From contig CP136066.1 of NCBI GenBank assembly GCA_032622095.1, positions 100,893,319 through 100,957,318 on the forward strand: a stretch of 64,000 bases of DNA, read 5' to 3'. Below the pieces are notes generated by a model. That model worked only from the letters and a program-made list of their open reading frames with translations. It made no database searches and was not told the DNA's origin. Position 1 is the stretch's first letter. Every line of letters begins with the position of its first letter. This DNA comes from Siphonodentalium dalli. Its lineage: Eukaryota; Mollusca; Scaphopoda; Gadilida; Siphonodentaliidae. This document shows, piece by piece, positions 12,052 to 23,779 of the stretch. Both the position numbers and the translations under genes were made by a program.

Positions 12052-12770
12052 AGTAGTGTTAAAATGTGGAAACTCTATCATAAACGCCTCAAAGAAATTA
12101 CAGATGCGAACACGATCACTGTCACGTGACGCATTACTCCACGATCTCTATATTGTCCATTCACTTTTCAATATATAAACACCCACAGCCCTTCTCCATC
12201 TACCCCGTCCATATGCGATCCCAAATATCCATTGGATCTCACAAACCTTATATAAAGACCACAATGTTTATTGATCTACCACAATGAACGTGCAGCTTAA
12301 AAAAAAAAATTATTGTGGACAAAACGTTGATCCATGTATTCTAGTCAAAATGGTTAAACTGTCTCAAATTCTTACTGTATCTGACCATAATATTCATGTA
12401 TGCTCATCTTTTCATGTCAATTGTCCGCCATGACTCCATTTACACATGCGTGGGTGTTCGAGAGTATGAACGCATGTACTGCGAGCGAGTGTGTGTGTCT
12501 ATGTACACGTGTGTATGTATATGTGTATGTATGTGTGTGCTTATGTAGGTATGTATGGGTGTGTCTACAAGGGTGCGTGTATGTGAGTATTTGAGAGCGG
12601 TTGTGGTGTGTGAGGTTGTGTGCATGTGTGTTATTTATGCGTGGTGTACATGTATATACGTTTGATTTTCTTCGTGTTAAATGTCTGTAAATACTAATTA
12701 TCATTGTATTGTGTTCCTGTTCATTATATGTAAGCTCTCTGTATTACGGAGGATATAAAGGTATATATAT
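12052..12770 (+). other. LINE copy 1 3' untranslated region and 3' end
   Basis: The region holds a TG/TATG-rich stretch at about 12490-12640 and ends in GGAGGATATAAAGG followed by (TA)n, directly before the 5' end of copy 2. The long open frames in the TG-rich part are low-complexity artefacts. Only this copy preserves the last ~65 bases of the LINE, because copy 2 is cut at 21449. Confidence 0.75.
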
Positions 12771-13476
12771 ATATGCACCTAACCATATACATTTACCAAT
12801 TACTATTAATGTGCCACCGAAGCCTGTTTTGGCCCAGGATTATATTGGTGTTGAAAATGCCCAAAGTTATCCAGACAGACTGAGGGGGTGTTTATACATT
12901 ACCCGGCGAAGATCGTATTCGCTTTAGCCGGTAGCGATAACAATGGAGTGTTTATACTTCGCCGGATAAGAATTACGGCTATCCGGAAACTCAGCTATAC
13001 AATTTTCAACTTTTGTTTTTCGAACTTCCGGTGACAATTGGATGTTTACATCTGTTTCGCTTGTCAACAATACGCGTCTAAAATACGTATTAAAGTATAT
13101 GTTCCTAGCTAATCTATGCATTCTGTTCCGTTCTTAACCTATACCAGCGGAAGTCGGTGTTTTTGTTATCGCTCGTGGATTAGATTGTTCTAAACAAGGT
13201 TTGAAAACTTTTGAACTGTCAAAATTTTGAATACTGAGTGACAGCCGTGGTTACGCTAAACTCAGCCCAATAATCCGTTTGATCATCAAGTCGCCAAGTT
13301 TTTCGTCACCAAAACTTCAGCCCAATTTAAGGAACTTCAATCCAATATTGAAACGCCGAATCGGACTGCCTTCCTGACACTTCTTAATGTAATTAAAGAC
13401 AATCAACGTTAACGCTCAATACACTAGTATAGCACATATGTATACCTGTGAATGAAGAGTAATCACGAACACACCA
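12771..13476 (+). promoter_or_regulatory. LINE copy 2 5' untranslated region
   Basis: This is the counterpart of 2625-3332, with scattered single-base differences. It contains the same GTTTATAC / CGGCGAA cluster (about 12890-12980) and leads into ORF1 at 13477. Promoter activity is assumed from the LINE life cycle and not shown by the sequence. Confidence 0.5.
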
Positions 13477-14938
13477 ATGATACCGGGAGCGTTCCATTGG
13501 CTCAATAATCAATTCATGAATGACAGTAACGGTCAAATGAACTCAACGGCGATTTCTGAAGATAACGGTGGTAATATGGATAGAATTATCACTGACCCTT
13601 TGACTGGATCAACATTTACTGAACTCGTGGGCTCTAACAGCACTGTGCCTGTTAATCAGATTGACCAAAGCCTAACCTCATACCAACAACCATGGAACCC
13701 ATATGATACAGGATCATCAAACCTCCATTCAGCCCGTATTCATCTGAGGACTATTTCTGAGTCCGTCAACACAGATATTGATGACCCCCCGATTGTATCA
13801 TCAATGGTTGTTACCTCCATCCTAAACTTTCTGAGCTCAGACCCAAAAGACGTCATCGTTAAAGCTATCAAACTTTCTGCTACAAACGACGAGATTCCAG
13901 ACGAGTCTGCACTTGTGAAAATACGGGATGTTATCTTCTCCGAAGTGAAAACAGACAAATCATTCAATTTTGAAAAATCAGTTATTCTCAAGAAACGTCG
14001 TGATATAAGTTCAAACGTAGGTGGAACGTCTGTCCACGATAAACTGGCAGATGACATATATACATTACTCACGTTCCTTGTCGATGATTCCACACACATA
14101 ACTGAGATGATTAGCTTGAGTAAAAACACCTCACTATCCCAACATCGAAACGCGGTGGCTAGTACTCGTGATCGCTCTTCTTGTAGCACTGGTCAAAAAT
14201 GCACAAACTACATCAGTGATAGTGACTTTCGCTCCGACATCTTATCAATCTTGAAACAAAATCAAGATGTTACTGAGATGATTCTTCTAAAACTATCTCC
14301 AATAGAGGAATCAGTGATGCAACTGGGCGCTCGACTATCTGGCATTGGGAGCAGACTTGACGATAGAGATGCGTGCAAACATATAGATGTAGTCAGTGAA
14401 CTTGCCGAAATGAAGCGTACTGTTCTTGAAACAAATGAGATAGCGACTGACAATTCGAAGAAAATGGATGACACTGATCTGAAACTCCAAAGGTATATCG
14501 ATGAGAAATGTGATGGCGTATCCAGTCTTCGGGCCAAAATACAATGTCTTGAGTCTGATATCGCTGAAATGGTTGACAGAGCGCAGGGTGTTGTTAAAGC
14601 AGTTAACCGAAATTCTGGCTCCATCGGTACCCTTAAGGACAATTTCCAGAAACTTTCTAACAAATCTGACTCCAAGGATGCGCAACAATTCGACAAACTA
14701 AAGCAAACTATAATCGACTTTGGTCACGGTGTGTGCAGTAATTTAGACGGTCTACGCGATGACATTCTAGATGCTATGTGTAATCCCGACGATTCACATC
14801 ATAATGATAGAGCACCACAGCAAGACGACGAAGCACATGTAGAGATCTATCAACTCTTGGATGAGATACGCGAAGAGTTCCGAAATACTAATAGGGAGTA
14901 TTCTGCCAATGCTCAATCCCAGCGAGGGGACTTGTTCA
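13477..14938 (+). pseudogene. LINE copy 2 ORF1, 5' part (interrupted by a composite element)
   Basis: This is the better-preserved ORF1. It runs without a frameshift from MIPGAFHWLNNQ to the insertion at 14939; together with the part after the insertion the frame is about 640 codons. Residues of about 1-120 are Ser/Thr/Asp-rich, about 120-240 are mixed charged, and about 235-440 look like a long coiled coil (for example the stretches around VMQLGARLSGIGSRLDD and LRAKIQCLESDIAEMV). ORF1 coiled coils are known to trimerise LINE ORF1 proteins; trimerisation here is an inference. The open frame runs a few codons into the inserted element and stops at 14956-14958. Confidence 0.88.
14935..14938 (+). 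repeat. 4-bp target site duplication (TTCA)
   Basis: TTCA at 14935-14938 and again at 16744-16747 flanks the composite element. LINE copy 1 has the word once, at about 7998-8001, in the same ORF1 context. Confidence 0.85.
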
Positions 14939-15390
14939 GGTTACACTGGTGTAAATAAGGTTCCGAGCGACATCTGGTGGATGCGGGAGGAATATATAGG
15001 AGAGAATAAAATAGACACTGGGCCCTGATTGGTCAATAGCCTTGTGTGCTTTTCACATAAAAAAAATCATCATACCTCTTCCCTATGATTTCCCATAGGT
15101 AAAATAACCATTGGCACAGGAATTAACCCTTTGTAGTGGAGTTTGAATTTTTTGGTGTGGTCTAAAATATGACTGTATTTTTTTATGCGATTCTGACACT
15201 AGTTACGAAAACATAAGATTTAAAGGCGAATTCCCTGCTAGACAGACATGATTTTTTTGTGTAAAAAGTTTCCCAAAATGTCAATTTTTCAGATTTAAAG
15301 AAAATTTTGGACCCAACATTTATATTGCCAACACTATGCGCTAAAACGTTAGCACTGAGGCCTATGGGAAACATTTACACCAGTGTAACC
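14939..15390 (+). mobile_element. MITE, left copy of the composite
   Basis: This non-coding element has 18-bp terminal inverted repeats (GGTTACACTGGTGTAAAT). Each terminus contains an imperfect palindrome, TTACACTGGTGTAA, so the terminus alone can fold. The interior is AT-rich with no useful reading frame. Confidence 0.85.
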
Positions 15391-16292
15391 TAAAGGGAAA
15401 ATATAGCTTTTTATCATTTTTGATTCCTGGGAGTCACTTTAAAGCATTTTAATGCATTTTACAGAGCCTGGTCTTTCAGTCCAATGAATACCTCATGCTT
15501 GGTGTGGCTATTCTTTCTGCTGATGTCTTATTTCACTTACATCAGCCAAAAAAATAGTAAGATTTTTCATAAAAAATGCCAATTTTTCAAGGTATTTTCA
15601 AATTTTTTCAAGGTTGTAATAGTCACATGATAATGCAAATGACCCATAACATGAGCATGTCAACGACACATATATCAATTGTTATAAGAACCTAATCTAA
15701 CAAGTATTTTGGATTTTATAGCCAGTGATATACAGATATATATCATAAAAGTGTGTCATTTCCATTGGTGGGTATGGTCATTTGAAGGTTAATAGCACTA
15801 AACCTTGGACACATTTAAGAAAATGATTCAGCAATTCAAAGAGAGCATATCTTTATTCAACTAATTCAATATACACCCACATCCAGTTATCTTGGATCAC
15901 CCTTGGAGACCTGAAAATGTCATATTTTATTCTTCAATGTGCTGATAAAGTCATGCGCTTGATGCTCAGCTGATCAGATCTGGACTCAATGACCTCACAT
16001 CACCAGAAGTTCTCTCATGGAAAGAATATTGTACAGTCTTCCATAGCTGATCCAAGTTTGCAACACCAGACCCCTAAAACTGAGTGAAAATGGGGCTTGA
16101 ACATGACTGGTGGTGGAAAATTGTGCTTTTTTGATGAATAATTTGTTAAAGGGGGTGGGGTTAAATTGTGTGTGATAAATAAAGAACCACAGAAGTGATA
16201 TTGTTTTTGAACACATTTTTTCCATTGATGGGCAATTCTGAAGAAATGTAGGGAGTTACAATTATTCCGCGAAAAAGCGGGCTATCGCTTTA
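15391..16292. other. Middle segment of the composite element
   Basis: This is 902 bp of AT-rich sequence between the two MITEs, without a convincing gene. It starts TAAAG and ends CTTTA. The first and last ~20 bases are loosely complementary (both carry an ATAG word and then a CTTTTT run on the respective strands), which may be the remains of its own short inverted termini. Confidence 0.6.
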
Positions 16293-16743
16293 GGTTACAC
16301 TGGTGTAAATAAGGTTCCGAGCGACATCTGGTGGATGCGGGAGGAATATATAGGAGAGAATAAAATAGACACTGGGCCCTGATTGGTCAATAGCCTTGTG
16401 TGCTTTTCACATAAAAAAATCATCATACCTCTTCCCTATGATTTCCCATAGGTAAAATAACCATTGGCACAGGAATTAACCCTTTGTAGTGGAGTTTGAA
16501 TTTTTTGGTGTGGTCTAAAATATGACTGTATTTTTTTATGCGATTCTGACACTAGTTACGAAAACATAAGATTTAAAGGCGAATTCCCTGCTAGACAGAC
16601 ATGATTTTTTTGTGTAAAAAGTTTCCCAAAATGTCAATTTTTCAGATTTAAAGAAAATTTTGGACCCAACATTTATATTGCCAACACTATGCGCTAAAAC
16701 GTTAGCACTGAGGCCTATGGGAAACATTTACACCAGTGTAACC
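16293..16743 (+). mobile_element. MITE, right copy of the composite
   Basis: This copy matches the left MITE over its full length, in the same orientation, and is one base shorter in an A-run. It ends in ACACCAGTGTAACC at 16743, followed by the second TTCA. Confidence 0.85.
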
Positions 16744-17217
16744 TTCAGTGACATTTCTTCAAGAGACAATGAACGCAGTTACACCACTGAGCGACACAGG
16801 AGCGATAACTCTAAACACCATAATACTGACGATAACTCTAAATATCGTAATACCGACGGACATTCGCGGAATGGATACAAACACGAGCATAGTGATTTTG
16901 ACAGCCGTCACAGTGGACAAACTGGTGAAAACGTTTATAAAAATCGAAACCAGCACCCAATAGACACAACACGCCTATACATGGCGAACATTCCAGGAGA
17001 CTTTACCGCACAAACAATTGCAAACATTCTGTTCGACTCGGACGTTAAGTTTTCTCTAATTCGGGTCTTGAAACCAAGACCAGACGGCACTCGCACAGCA
17101 CGCGTTAATGTACTATACTCACATGCCGATTTCTGTAAAGGACCAGATTGCTGGCCCAGATACATCACGTACACAGACTGGTTGCCATACGAGGATTTCA
17201 TCGCAAGAAGGCGATAG
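16744..17217 (+). pseudogene. LINE copy 2 ORF1, 3' part
   Basis: ORF1 resumes after the composite element with the SDISSRDNERSY region: a charged His/Asp/Arg/Ser-rich linker, then the RRM-like segment starting TTRLYMANIPGDFTAQTI, and a basic C-terminus FIARRR before TAG. An in-frame read-through from the inserted MITE gives an apparent start at 16660, which is an artefact of the insertion. Compared with copy 1 there is Met in place of Thr in the LYMANIP stretch. Confidence 0.82.
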
Positions 17218-17383
17218 CCCGCCGGATTGCCGTTCTAAACCGAAATATTAGTTTTTCATGCATGTCACACACTTATAAAATGCATGAATCACGCATATAT
17301 ATATACATATTGCACTTTGATATTGATGTGTGTGAAAATCCACTTCAACATAACCTTCCATTTATCATATCCTCCTGTTATTT

Positions 17384-20300
17384 GTGATGTTGAATATAAC
17401 TACTTGGAATTGTACTGGCATTTTGTCGAGTAGCATATACTTGACTAATCTATTATCTGACCTCAATATTGATATATGTGGCATATCTGAACACTGGCTG
17501 CACACACACAATACTCACTTTCTCGATTCTGTAAGTCCATTATATAACTACCATGTAGTGTGTGACTCGTCTCATCGTTTACCTATCCAGAGAGGTAGAT
17601 ATAAAGGCGGAGTTTGCTTATTCTGGAAGAAAATCATGAACGATCGAGTAACCGTGCTTGATTTAGCCGATGATAGGATTTGTGGTATACAAATCCGATT
17701 GGAGCCAAACACATTTCTTCACGTATTCCAGGTATACCTACCCTCCACCAATTACTCAGTTCAGCACTATAAAGAATACATACAGAAACTGAATGATATA
17801 ATATATGCATTCCGATCACTTGGGCACATAATACTCATGGGAGATTTTAATGGAAACCTGGATAAACGAGATTCTAGAAACAGAGCTTTCACTGAATTTG
17901 TAAATAAATCCAACCTCACGTCTGTGCATTGTTCGCCTGCCTGCGTCGGCAACAAAACAACATTTGTACCCGCCGACGGTGGCCCTGGCACAACAATTGA
18001 TCATGTTATTTTACCAACATGCGAGATGCACCGAGTATGTCGCATCGAAGTTTTGAATGACTCAGCCACCAACGTATCTAATCATCGTCCCATCTTTCTT
18101 CAAATATCTTACGATCTACCGTATTGTACACCGAACACACATTGTAACTTCTCCAAAATCAACCGGAAACGAGTAACGACTTCCCCCGAAACAATCAATG
18201 CGTATCAATACCATATCAATACAAATCTGCCCCATTGCAACATCAGAGATGTGGTAGATCTAGATTCATATTATAACCAAATCGTGTCGGTGGTATCAGC
18301 GGCAGCACATACAGGAATCCCATCAAAGAAATTCAATCGACATCTCAGACCATTCTGGAATGAAACTCTTAAAGAGCTACACCAAGAAATGATCATGAGG
18401 AGGCGAGATTGGATTTCTGTTGATAGACCCAGAGACGAGTCACACCCTGCCTATAAAGCTTACAAAGAATCAAAACGCCTTTTCCGATACGAATTTAGAA
18501 AGTCCAACGAAAGATACCTCCAACAAATTGATGAAAAGCTTGATGGATTAGCTGAGATGGACATAAATGCTTTCTTTCGGGCATTTAATAAAAGACGAGC
18601 AGAAAGGGGTCTCACGTCCAATTATTTGTTCGAAGTAGATGGAATTACACTGAGAGAACCAGACACAGTAATTCAGGCTTGGGCATCATATTTTGAAGAA
18701 TTATACTTACCCCTTAAAAGCAATACTTTTGACGAAAACAACATTCACGCCGTTAGTGCATCAATTGAACAAATTACTAACAATGTTGAGTCATCATATA
18801 TGGACTCAGATATCTGCTACGAGGTATCTTTGGACGAACTTCAACGTATTCTAAAATCTACAAAACGTGGAAAATCACCAGTATATGACACACTTGCGTA
18901 CGAGCACATTATTTACGGCGGGGATCATCTTCAAATTTCATTAGCCAGGTTATTCACAAAAATGTTGGAACTTAGTCACGTGCCCTCGCAAGCTAAAATA
19001 GGAATGATGATACCACTTTTTAAAGGAGGTTCAAAACCTAAAAACCGATTTGACAGCTACCGTGCCATCACTCTCCTTCCAATAATCTATAAAATATTTG
19101 AAAAGATTATCCCCACTCGTCTGGAAACCAATTGTCCACATTTAATGAAAGTTCACTCCCTACAACATGGTTTTCAAAAAGGAATAAGTTGCCTTAATTC
19201 ATCATATATAATACACGAGAGTATCTCATTTGCAGAAGAAAACCACAGTCCGCTGTTCGCTTGCTTCCTGGATGTCCACAAAGCATTCGACACAGTTTGG
19301 ATAGACGGTCTTCTGTATAAGCTATATCAGCGTGGATTTCATGGAAAACTTTGGCACACAATTAAATCACTGTTACATGGATTGAAATGCTCTGTGCGCT
19401 TTAATGGGTCCATCTCACGTCTAGTAGATATACATCAGGGGACAATTTAGACAAGGAGATTTCTTTCCCCTCTCTTCTATATGATATACATAGATGATCT
19501 GAGCTATGAACTCCAAAGGAGTCAAAGTGGCTTGCGATTGGGTTCTACATTCTGCACCGCTCCAACTCAAGCTGACGATATGACACTTTTATCACTAACA
19601 CCGTCCGGGTTACAGCGTTTGTGCGACATATGTAGCTCTTTCAGTAAAAAATGGAGATTTATATACAATCAGGATAAGTGCAAAGTCGTAGTCTTTAATG
19701 AAAGCTGTTCTACTCAGAAATCTAGAAAGACCACAACATGGATGCTAAACGAAAAACAAATTCACGAATCCGATTGTGTCACCCATCTCGGCATTCCTCT
19801 TGAAAAGAAAAATCTTTCAAACACCCTAACCGAGAGCATCTGTAATAAAATCAGATCAACATATTTTATGCTTAGCAATGCTGGAATGTATGCTGGTGGA
19901 TTAACCCCACTCAGCTCGAATACCTTGTATAACACAATCGTTCTGCCACGAGGACTTTATGGGTCCGAATTCTTATGCGGTATATCTGCCACGAACACAC
20001 ACTCACTGGAAAAAATTCATCGCTTTTGTTTAAAGCAAATTCAGGGACTCCCGTATAGAACAAGAACGGACGTTGTTCTAGGGCTTCTCGGAACTGCACC
20101 GATCTCATCAATTATAGACAAAAGAAAACTAAGCCTATTTGGTTGTCTCTGTAGAACAGATTCTGATAAAGACTCAAAACAAATTTTTCTATATCGCACC
20201 GAGAGACATATGAATGGGTACACAGTCATTCATTCCTCGTTCATTTCAGAATTAACTGCCATTCTAGAGAAATATCATCTTATATCTCATTTATCGTCCT

Positions 20301-20796
20301 TTGTTGAAACAGGACACTTTCCTTCGAAGGACACGTGGAAACAATTAGTGACTCGCCAAATATCATATGTTCACGAAGAAGACTGGAAAACCCGTCTTGC
20401 CGGTGATAACTCCATGCTCAACTTTGCAAATAATTATACCTCTCTGAACATATCCCCACTCTGGTACGCATTTAGATGTTATCCTAAACATAAATTCGAA
20501 TTTCTGGAAGCACCAAAGTTGTTGGCAAAAGCAGTCTCCCAGGAGGAGGGGCGTGTCAACTTTGTGGCAAACCATATGACAATATAGTAGAACACGCAGT
20601 CCTCGATTGCTCCAGCATAAACGAAGCAAGAAATGAAATATGGTTCAACCTTCTTCAACATTTTGACATACCTTGCTTCATTAAAATAGATCATTTGTGC
20701 ACAATTAATCAACTAATGGTGTTTCTGCCTTGTATACCATTGCATGTTGTTGAGAAGATAAGTGACCTAAATTCATTTGTCCTGTTCACAACATGA
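17384..20796 (+). pseudogene. LINE copy 2 ORF2: APE endonuclease and reverse transcriptase, broken
   Basis: The domain order is the same as in copy 1, with endonuclease motifs TWNCTG, GISEHWL, MGDFNG, TIDHVIL and SNHRPI, then the reverse transcriptase. The frame runs 17384-19450, hits a single TAG at 19448-19450, and continues open in the same frame to 20587. The TAG lies in motif B: HQGTI comes before it and LSPLFYMIYIDDL after it, while a QGD word can be read in the next frame just downstream, so a few bases around the stop appear scrambled. QADDM (motif C) lies in the second part. A frameshift near 20555 again separates the zinc motif CQLCGKP...H...C, which reaches TGA at 20794-20796. A Gly-to-Val change in the SPGYD motif is specific to this copy. 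Confidence 0.9.
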
Positions 20797-21449
20797 AGTA
20801 GTGTTAAAATGTGGAAACTCTATCATAAACGCCTTAAAGAAATTACAGATGCGAACACGATCACTGTCACGTGACGCATTACTCCACGATCTCTATATTG
20901 TCCATTCACTTTTCAATATATAAACACCCACAGCCCTTCTCCATCTACCCCGTCCATATGCGATCACAAATATCCATTGGATCTCACAAACCTTATATAA
21001 AGACCACAATGTGTATTGATCTACCACAATGAACGTGCAGCTTAAAAAAAAAAATATTGTGGACAAAACGTTGATCCATGTATTCTAGTCAAAATGGTTA
21101 AACTGTCTCAAATTCTTACTGTATCTGACCATAATATTCATGTATGCTCATCTTTTCATGTCAATTGTCCGCCATGACTCCATTTACACATGCGTGGGTG
21201 TTCGAGAGTATGCACGCATGTACTGCGAGCGAGTGTGTGTGTCTATGTACACGTGTGTATGTATATGTGTATGTATGTGTGTGCTTATGTAGGTATGTAT
21301 GGTTGAGTCTACAAGGGTGCGTGTATGTGAGTATTTGAGAGCGGTTGTGGTGTGTGAGGGTGTGTGCATGTGTGTTATTTATGCGTGGTGTACATGTATA
21401 TACGTTTGATTTTCTTCGTGTTAAATGTCTGTAAATGCTAATTATCATT
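20797..21449 (+). other. LINE copy 2 3' untranslated region, truncated
   Basis: This corresponds to 12052-12705 of copy 1, including the TG/TATG-rich stretch at about 21230-21380. Similarity stops at 21449 and unrelated sequence follows. Confidence 0.75.
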
Positions 21450-21542
21450 CGAGGGAATTAAATGTGCGTGTTCATGTACATGTATGTTCATATATCTATA
21501 TGGAAGAAATAGGATGGCACGTTTCAATGGATTCAAACTTAA

Positions 21543-22036
21543 AGGCACGTGAGGCCTTAATTGTCGAAAATATTCATATTTGTTCCAAACACCGTAAACA
21601 GAAAAACATTAAAACGCATACAGTTTCGTTCATATATACCATGACCATCGCGTAAACAGCATGTTATCATAAATACCTACTATATTTTACCTAAGCAAGA
21701 GCCTGATTGTGTTACAGAGGACAGCACAATGCTACTGGCTAATCACACGCAAATGGCATAAACGCTCTTTATTAGTTCCATATCAGGAATTCACCAACAA
21801 AGAACGCTCTTTATGTTTACCATCATAATATAAACAAACACCAGAAAAGTAACTTGTTATGCTTTTGTTTACATAACAATGGTTAAACATATGAGAATAA
21901 CATACTGTTTATGCGATATTTCTTATTTATATACGGATAAAGTCTGTCTACATGTTGATGTTCTTTCTGTTTGTGACGGTTTTTGACGGGTGGAAATATT
22001 TTCACAGGATACCCACCGCCAAGGCCAACCGTACCT
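21543..22036. mobile_element. TTAA-flanked MITE, copy 1 (494 bp)
   Basis: The element is bounded by TTAA at 21539-21542 and 22037-22040 and has short inverted ends (AGGCACG at the left, AGGTACG on the opposite strand at the right). A second copy of exactly the same length lies at 27519-28012 in unrelated flanks, again inside TTAA. A TTAA duplication is typical of piggyBac and Kolobok elements. It is non-coding. It contains two AACGCTCTTTAT words in the same orientation. Confidence 0.88.
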
Positions 22037-22040
22037 TTAA

Positions 22041-23779
22041 TGGACAATTAGTTCAATAATCTAAATCTGAGTGCACCGTGGACATGTACACAGGGACGGG
22101 TCTGGAGGGCCGGATTTGGAGGTGTTGGACTGTTCATCTTTGGTATTTCCAACTGCACCAAAACTTGAATCTCACCAAACTCACAAGTTCGCGTAAATCA
22201 ATTTACGCACCACGTTGGGAACTTAAATAGGTTCTAATTTAACTTTCCACTCACAATAATCCTCTCGACGGCCCCGTATTGAGCGATTTCCTGGAAATTG
22301 CCCAATCATAACATGTTTAGTGGTCTGACTCGTGACGTCAAGCAGCTTGAACCCAGATTTGATTCAGTTAAATTAAATTAGATAGCTGTTTAACTGACAA
22401 CGGGGGCGGGATCAAGACATAATATTATCGACCGACCATGGTTATGGCCAGGTGTGAGAAATGTTTTTAATCTGAACCCTGAAAATTGCTAAATCCTAGC
22501 ATCCAGCCTTAAGATTTCCAATTTTGTCAACATATTGCTGATGTCAAATTTCCAACTAATGCCGTGTCAGGTATGAATTTCCAGCTTTTGAATATTTTGA
22601 TTAAAGTTGGGATGAGACACCCCCATCGCCACGGCCCTACATGCATGGACATGGTGAATGTCCAAGTAAAATGAAAAAAATAATTTATTGTATAATGTAC
22701 ACACGGAAATGTGTCACATTTGATTCGCGATGTTGAAACTTATATATATAATATATAATCCAATCCGAATGATTAGACACCAATTTGTAGATGTATGCGA
22801 CGAAAAGATCTCAAAACTGACAATGACCATGCGTTTGGTGCGACACTCACTTCACAGGCTGTCTATGAACTCAAACAAACCATTAACAATGTTGTTTAAA
22901 TATCTTTAAAATTACCAATAGCAATACCTGAAAGTTTGAGTTGGATATTAATAATTTCGCATTTCCATTTCTAAAAAGTTTCATTTTACTATACTGCCCA
23001 ACCATACCTCTAACATGAAGCGGCTAGATGTTTACAAGATGTTTATCATATTGCAGTTCAGTGAGAACTAAAACGAAAACTACTAACAAGTAAAGGAGAC
23101 ACGTGAATATATGCGTATCTTCGCCGGCGATGTCTAAACACTCTGCCTAACCTTCGCCGGTTAACGGGTTCGCCGGGTAACGGCTTCACCGGCTATGTGT
23201 AAACATCACCTGACTGATAGACAAAACCACTGAATCTGTTGAATCAATATACATGTACACATGAGCCATTTATGTGCACTGTTATGCACACTTATATATA
23301 AAAGTACTGAAAATAACTATATTACTAATATACACAAAATAAACCATATATCATGGCTATGGGTTCTAACATCGGAACATGACAGCTGAGAACTTGGTGT
23401 GAATTGAAGGGTGGTGGGGTCGCAAGCATATCTACCCCTTTATATTAGAAACATGCCATTAAATGGGCACATGCCATTAAATGGCATGAATACAATCTAG
23501 CTTGACGACAGAAGTGATCCATCAAACCGCTCTTAATTCAACCAGGTCCTCACACTCCATGTATGGTCGATCACATGATCTGGGTGGAATTTTCGTATAA
23601 AAAGCAGCACTACATGTAAATATAAAATCAAACAGTGCTACATCTTATTACAGATTATTTCCACATATAATCAGTGACTACTGTACAGGCAGCCAGACAA
23701 AATAACGTTTCAGTGACACTCTTTCCCAAGAGGGGGATAATTTCATCTGTTGCAGTCAATGGATTAATTATGAATCTGG
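22041..23779. other. Spacer, no gene seen
   Basis: AT-rich sequence without a recognisable gene or complete element. Noted inside: a CCGGCGA/CGCCGG cluster at 23120-23215, like the one in the LINE 5' UTR but in the opposite orientation, and a tandem pair of ATGCCATTAAATGG words at about 23454-23486. Confidence 0.45.

Larger units (their letters stand above)
2625..12770 (+). mobile_element. LINE (non-LTR retrotransposon) copy 1, full length but disrupted
   Basis: This is a complete LINE in order: 5' untranslated region, ORF1, ORF2 with endonuclease and reverse transcriptase, and 3' untranslated region. Its 5' end is set by comparison with copy 2: similarity begins at about 2625 and 12769, next to a short (TA)n stretch. 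Its 3' end runs to about 12770, where copy 2 starts head-to-tail. Without the 3193-bp foldback insertion (4382-7574) and its target duplication it is about 6.9 kb. The endonuclease is of the APE type, so it belongs to the Jockey/CR1/L2/RTE side of the LINEs; I cannot fix the clade without a tree. ORF1 and ORF2 are both broken, so it cannot act alone. Confidence 0.9.
14939..16743. mobile_element. Composite element: two direct 452-bp MITEs around a 902-bp middle
   Basis: The outer ends are GGTTACACTGGTGTAAAT and its complement, and TTCA is duplicated outside. Inside, the same MITE occurs at both ends in direct orientation (14939-15390 and 16293-16743), differing by about one base in an A-run. 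The junctions of each MITE with the middle carry no matching TTCA duplication, so the target duplication belongs to the whole 1805-bp unit. The simplest reading is that the unit moved as one piece. Superfamily is not identified; a 4-bp duplication fits several. Confidence 0.85.
12771..21449 (+). mobile_element. LINE copy 2, head-to-tail with copy 1, 3'-truncated
   Basis: This is a second copy of the same LINE, almost identical to copy 1 and starting directly at its 3' end. It lacks the foldback element of copy 1 but has its own 1805-bp insertion in ORF1. It carries the same in-frame TAG and the same late frameshift in ORF2 as copy 1, so the two copies share a defective ancestor or arose by duplication in place. 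Similarity to copy 1 ends abruptly at 21449, about 65 bases short of the LINE 3' end. Confidence 0.9.

Noticed and set aside
12400-12704. Open frames in the TG-rich 3' region of the LINE
   Set aside because: They are low-complexity TATG/TG translations (Cys/Val or His/Thr repeats), the same in both LINE copies, with no domain.
14939-16743. LTR retrotransposon with 452-bp LTRs
   Set aside because: The direct repeats begin GG and end CC with inverted termini inside each repeat, so they are MITEs and not TG...CA LTRs.
16660-16747. Apparent start of a 185-residue protein at 16660
   Set aside because: The start codon lies in the inserted MITE; the true frame is the continuation of LINE ORF1 begun at 13477.
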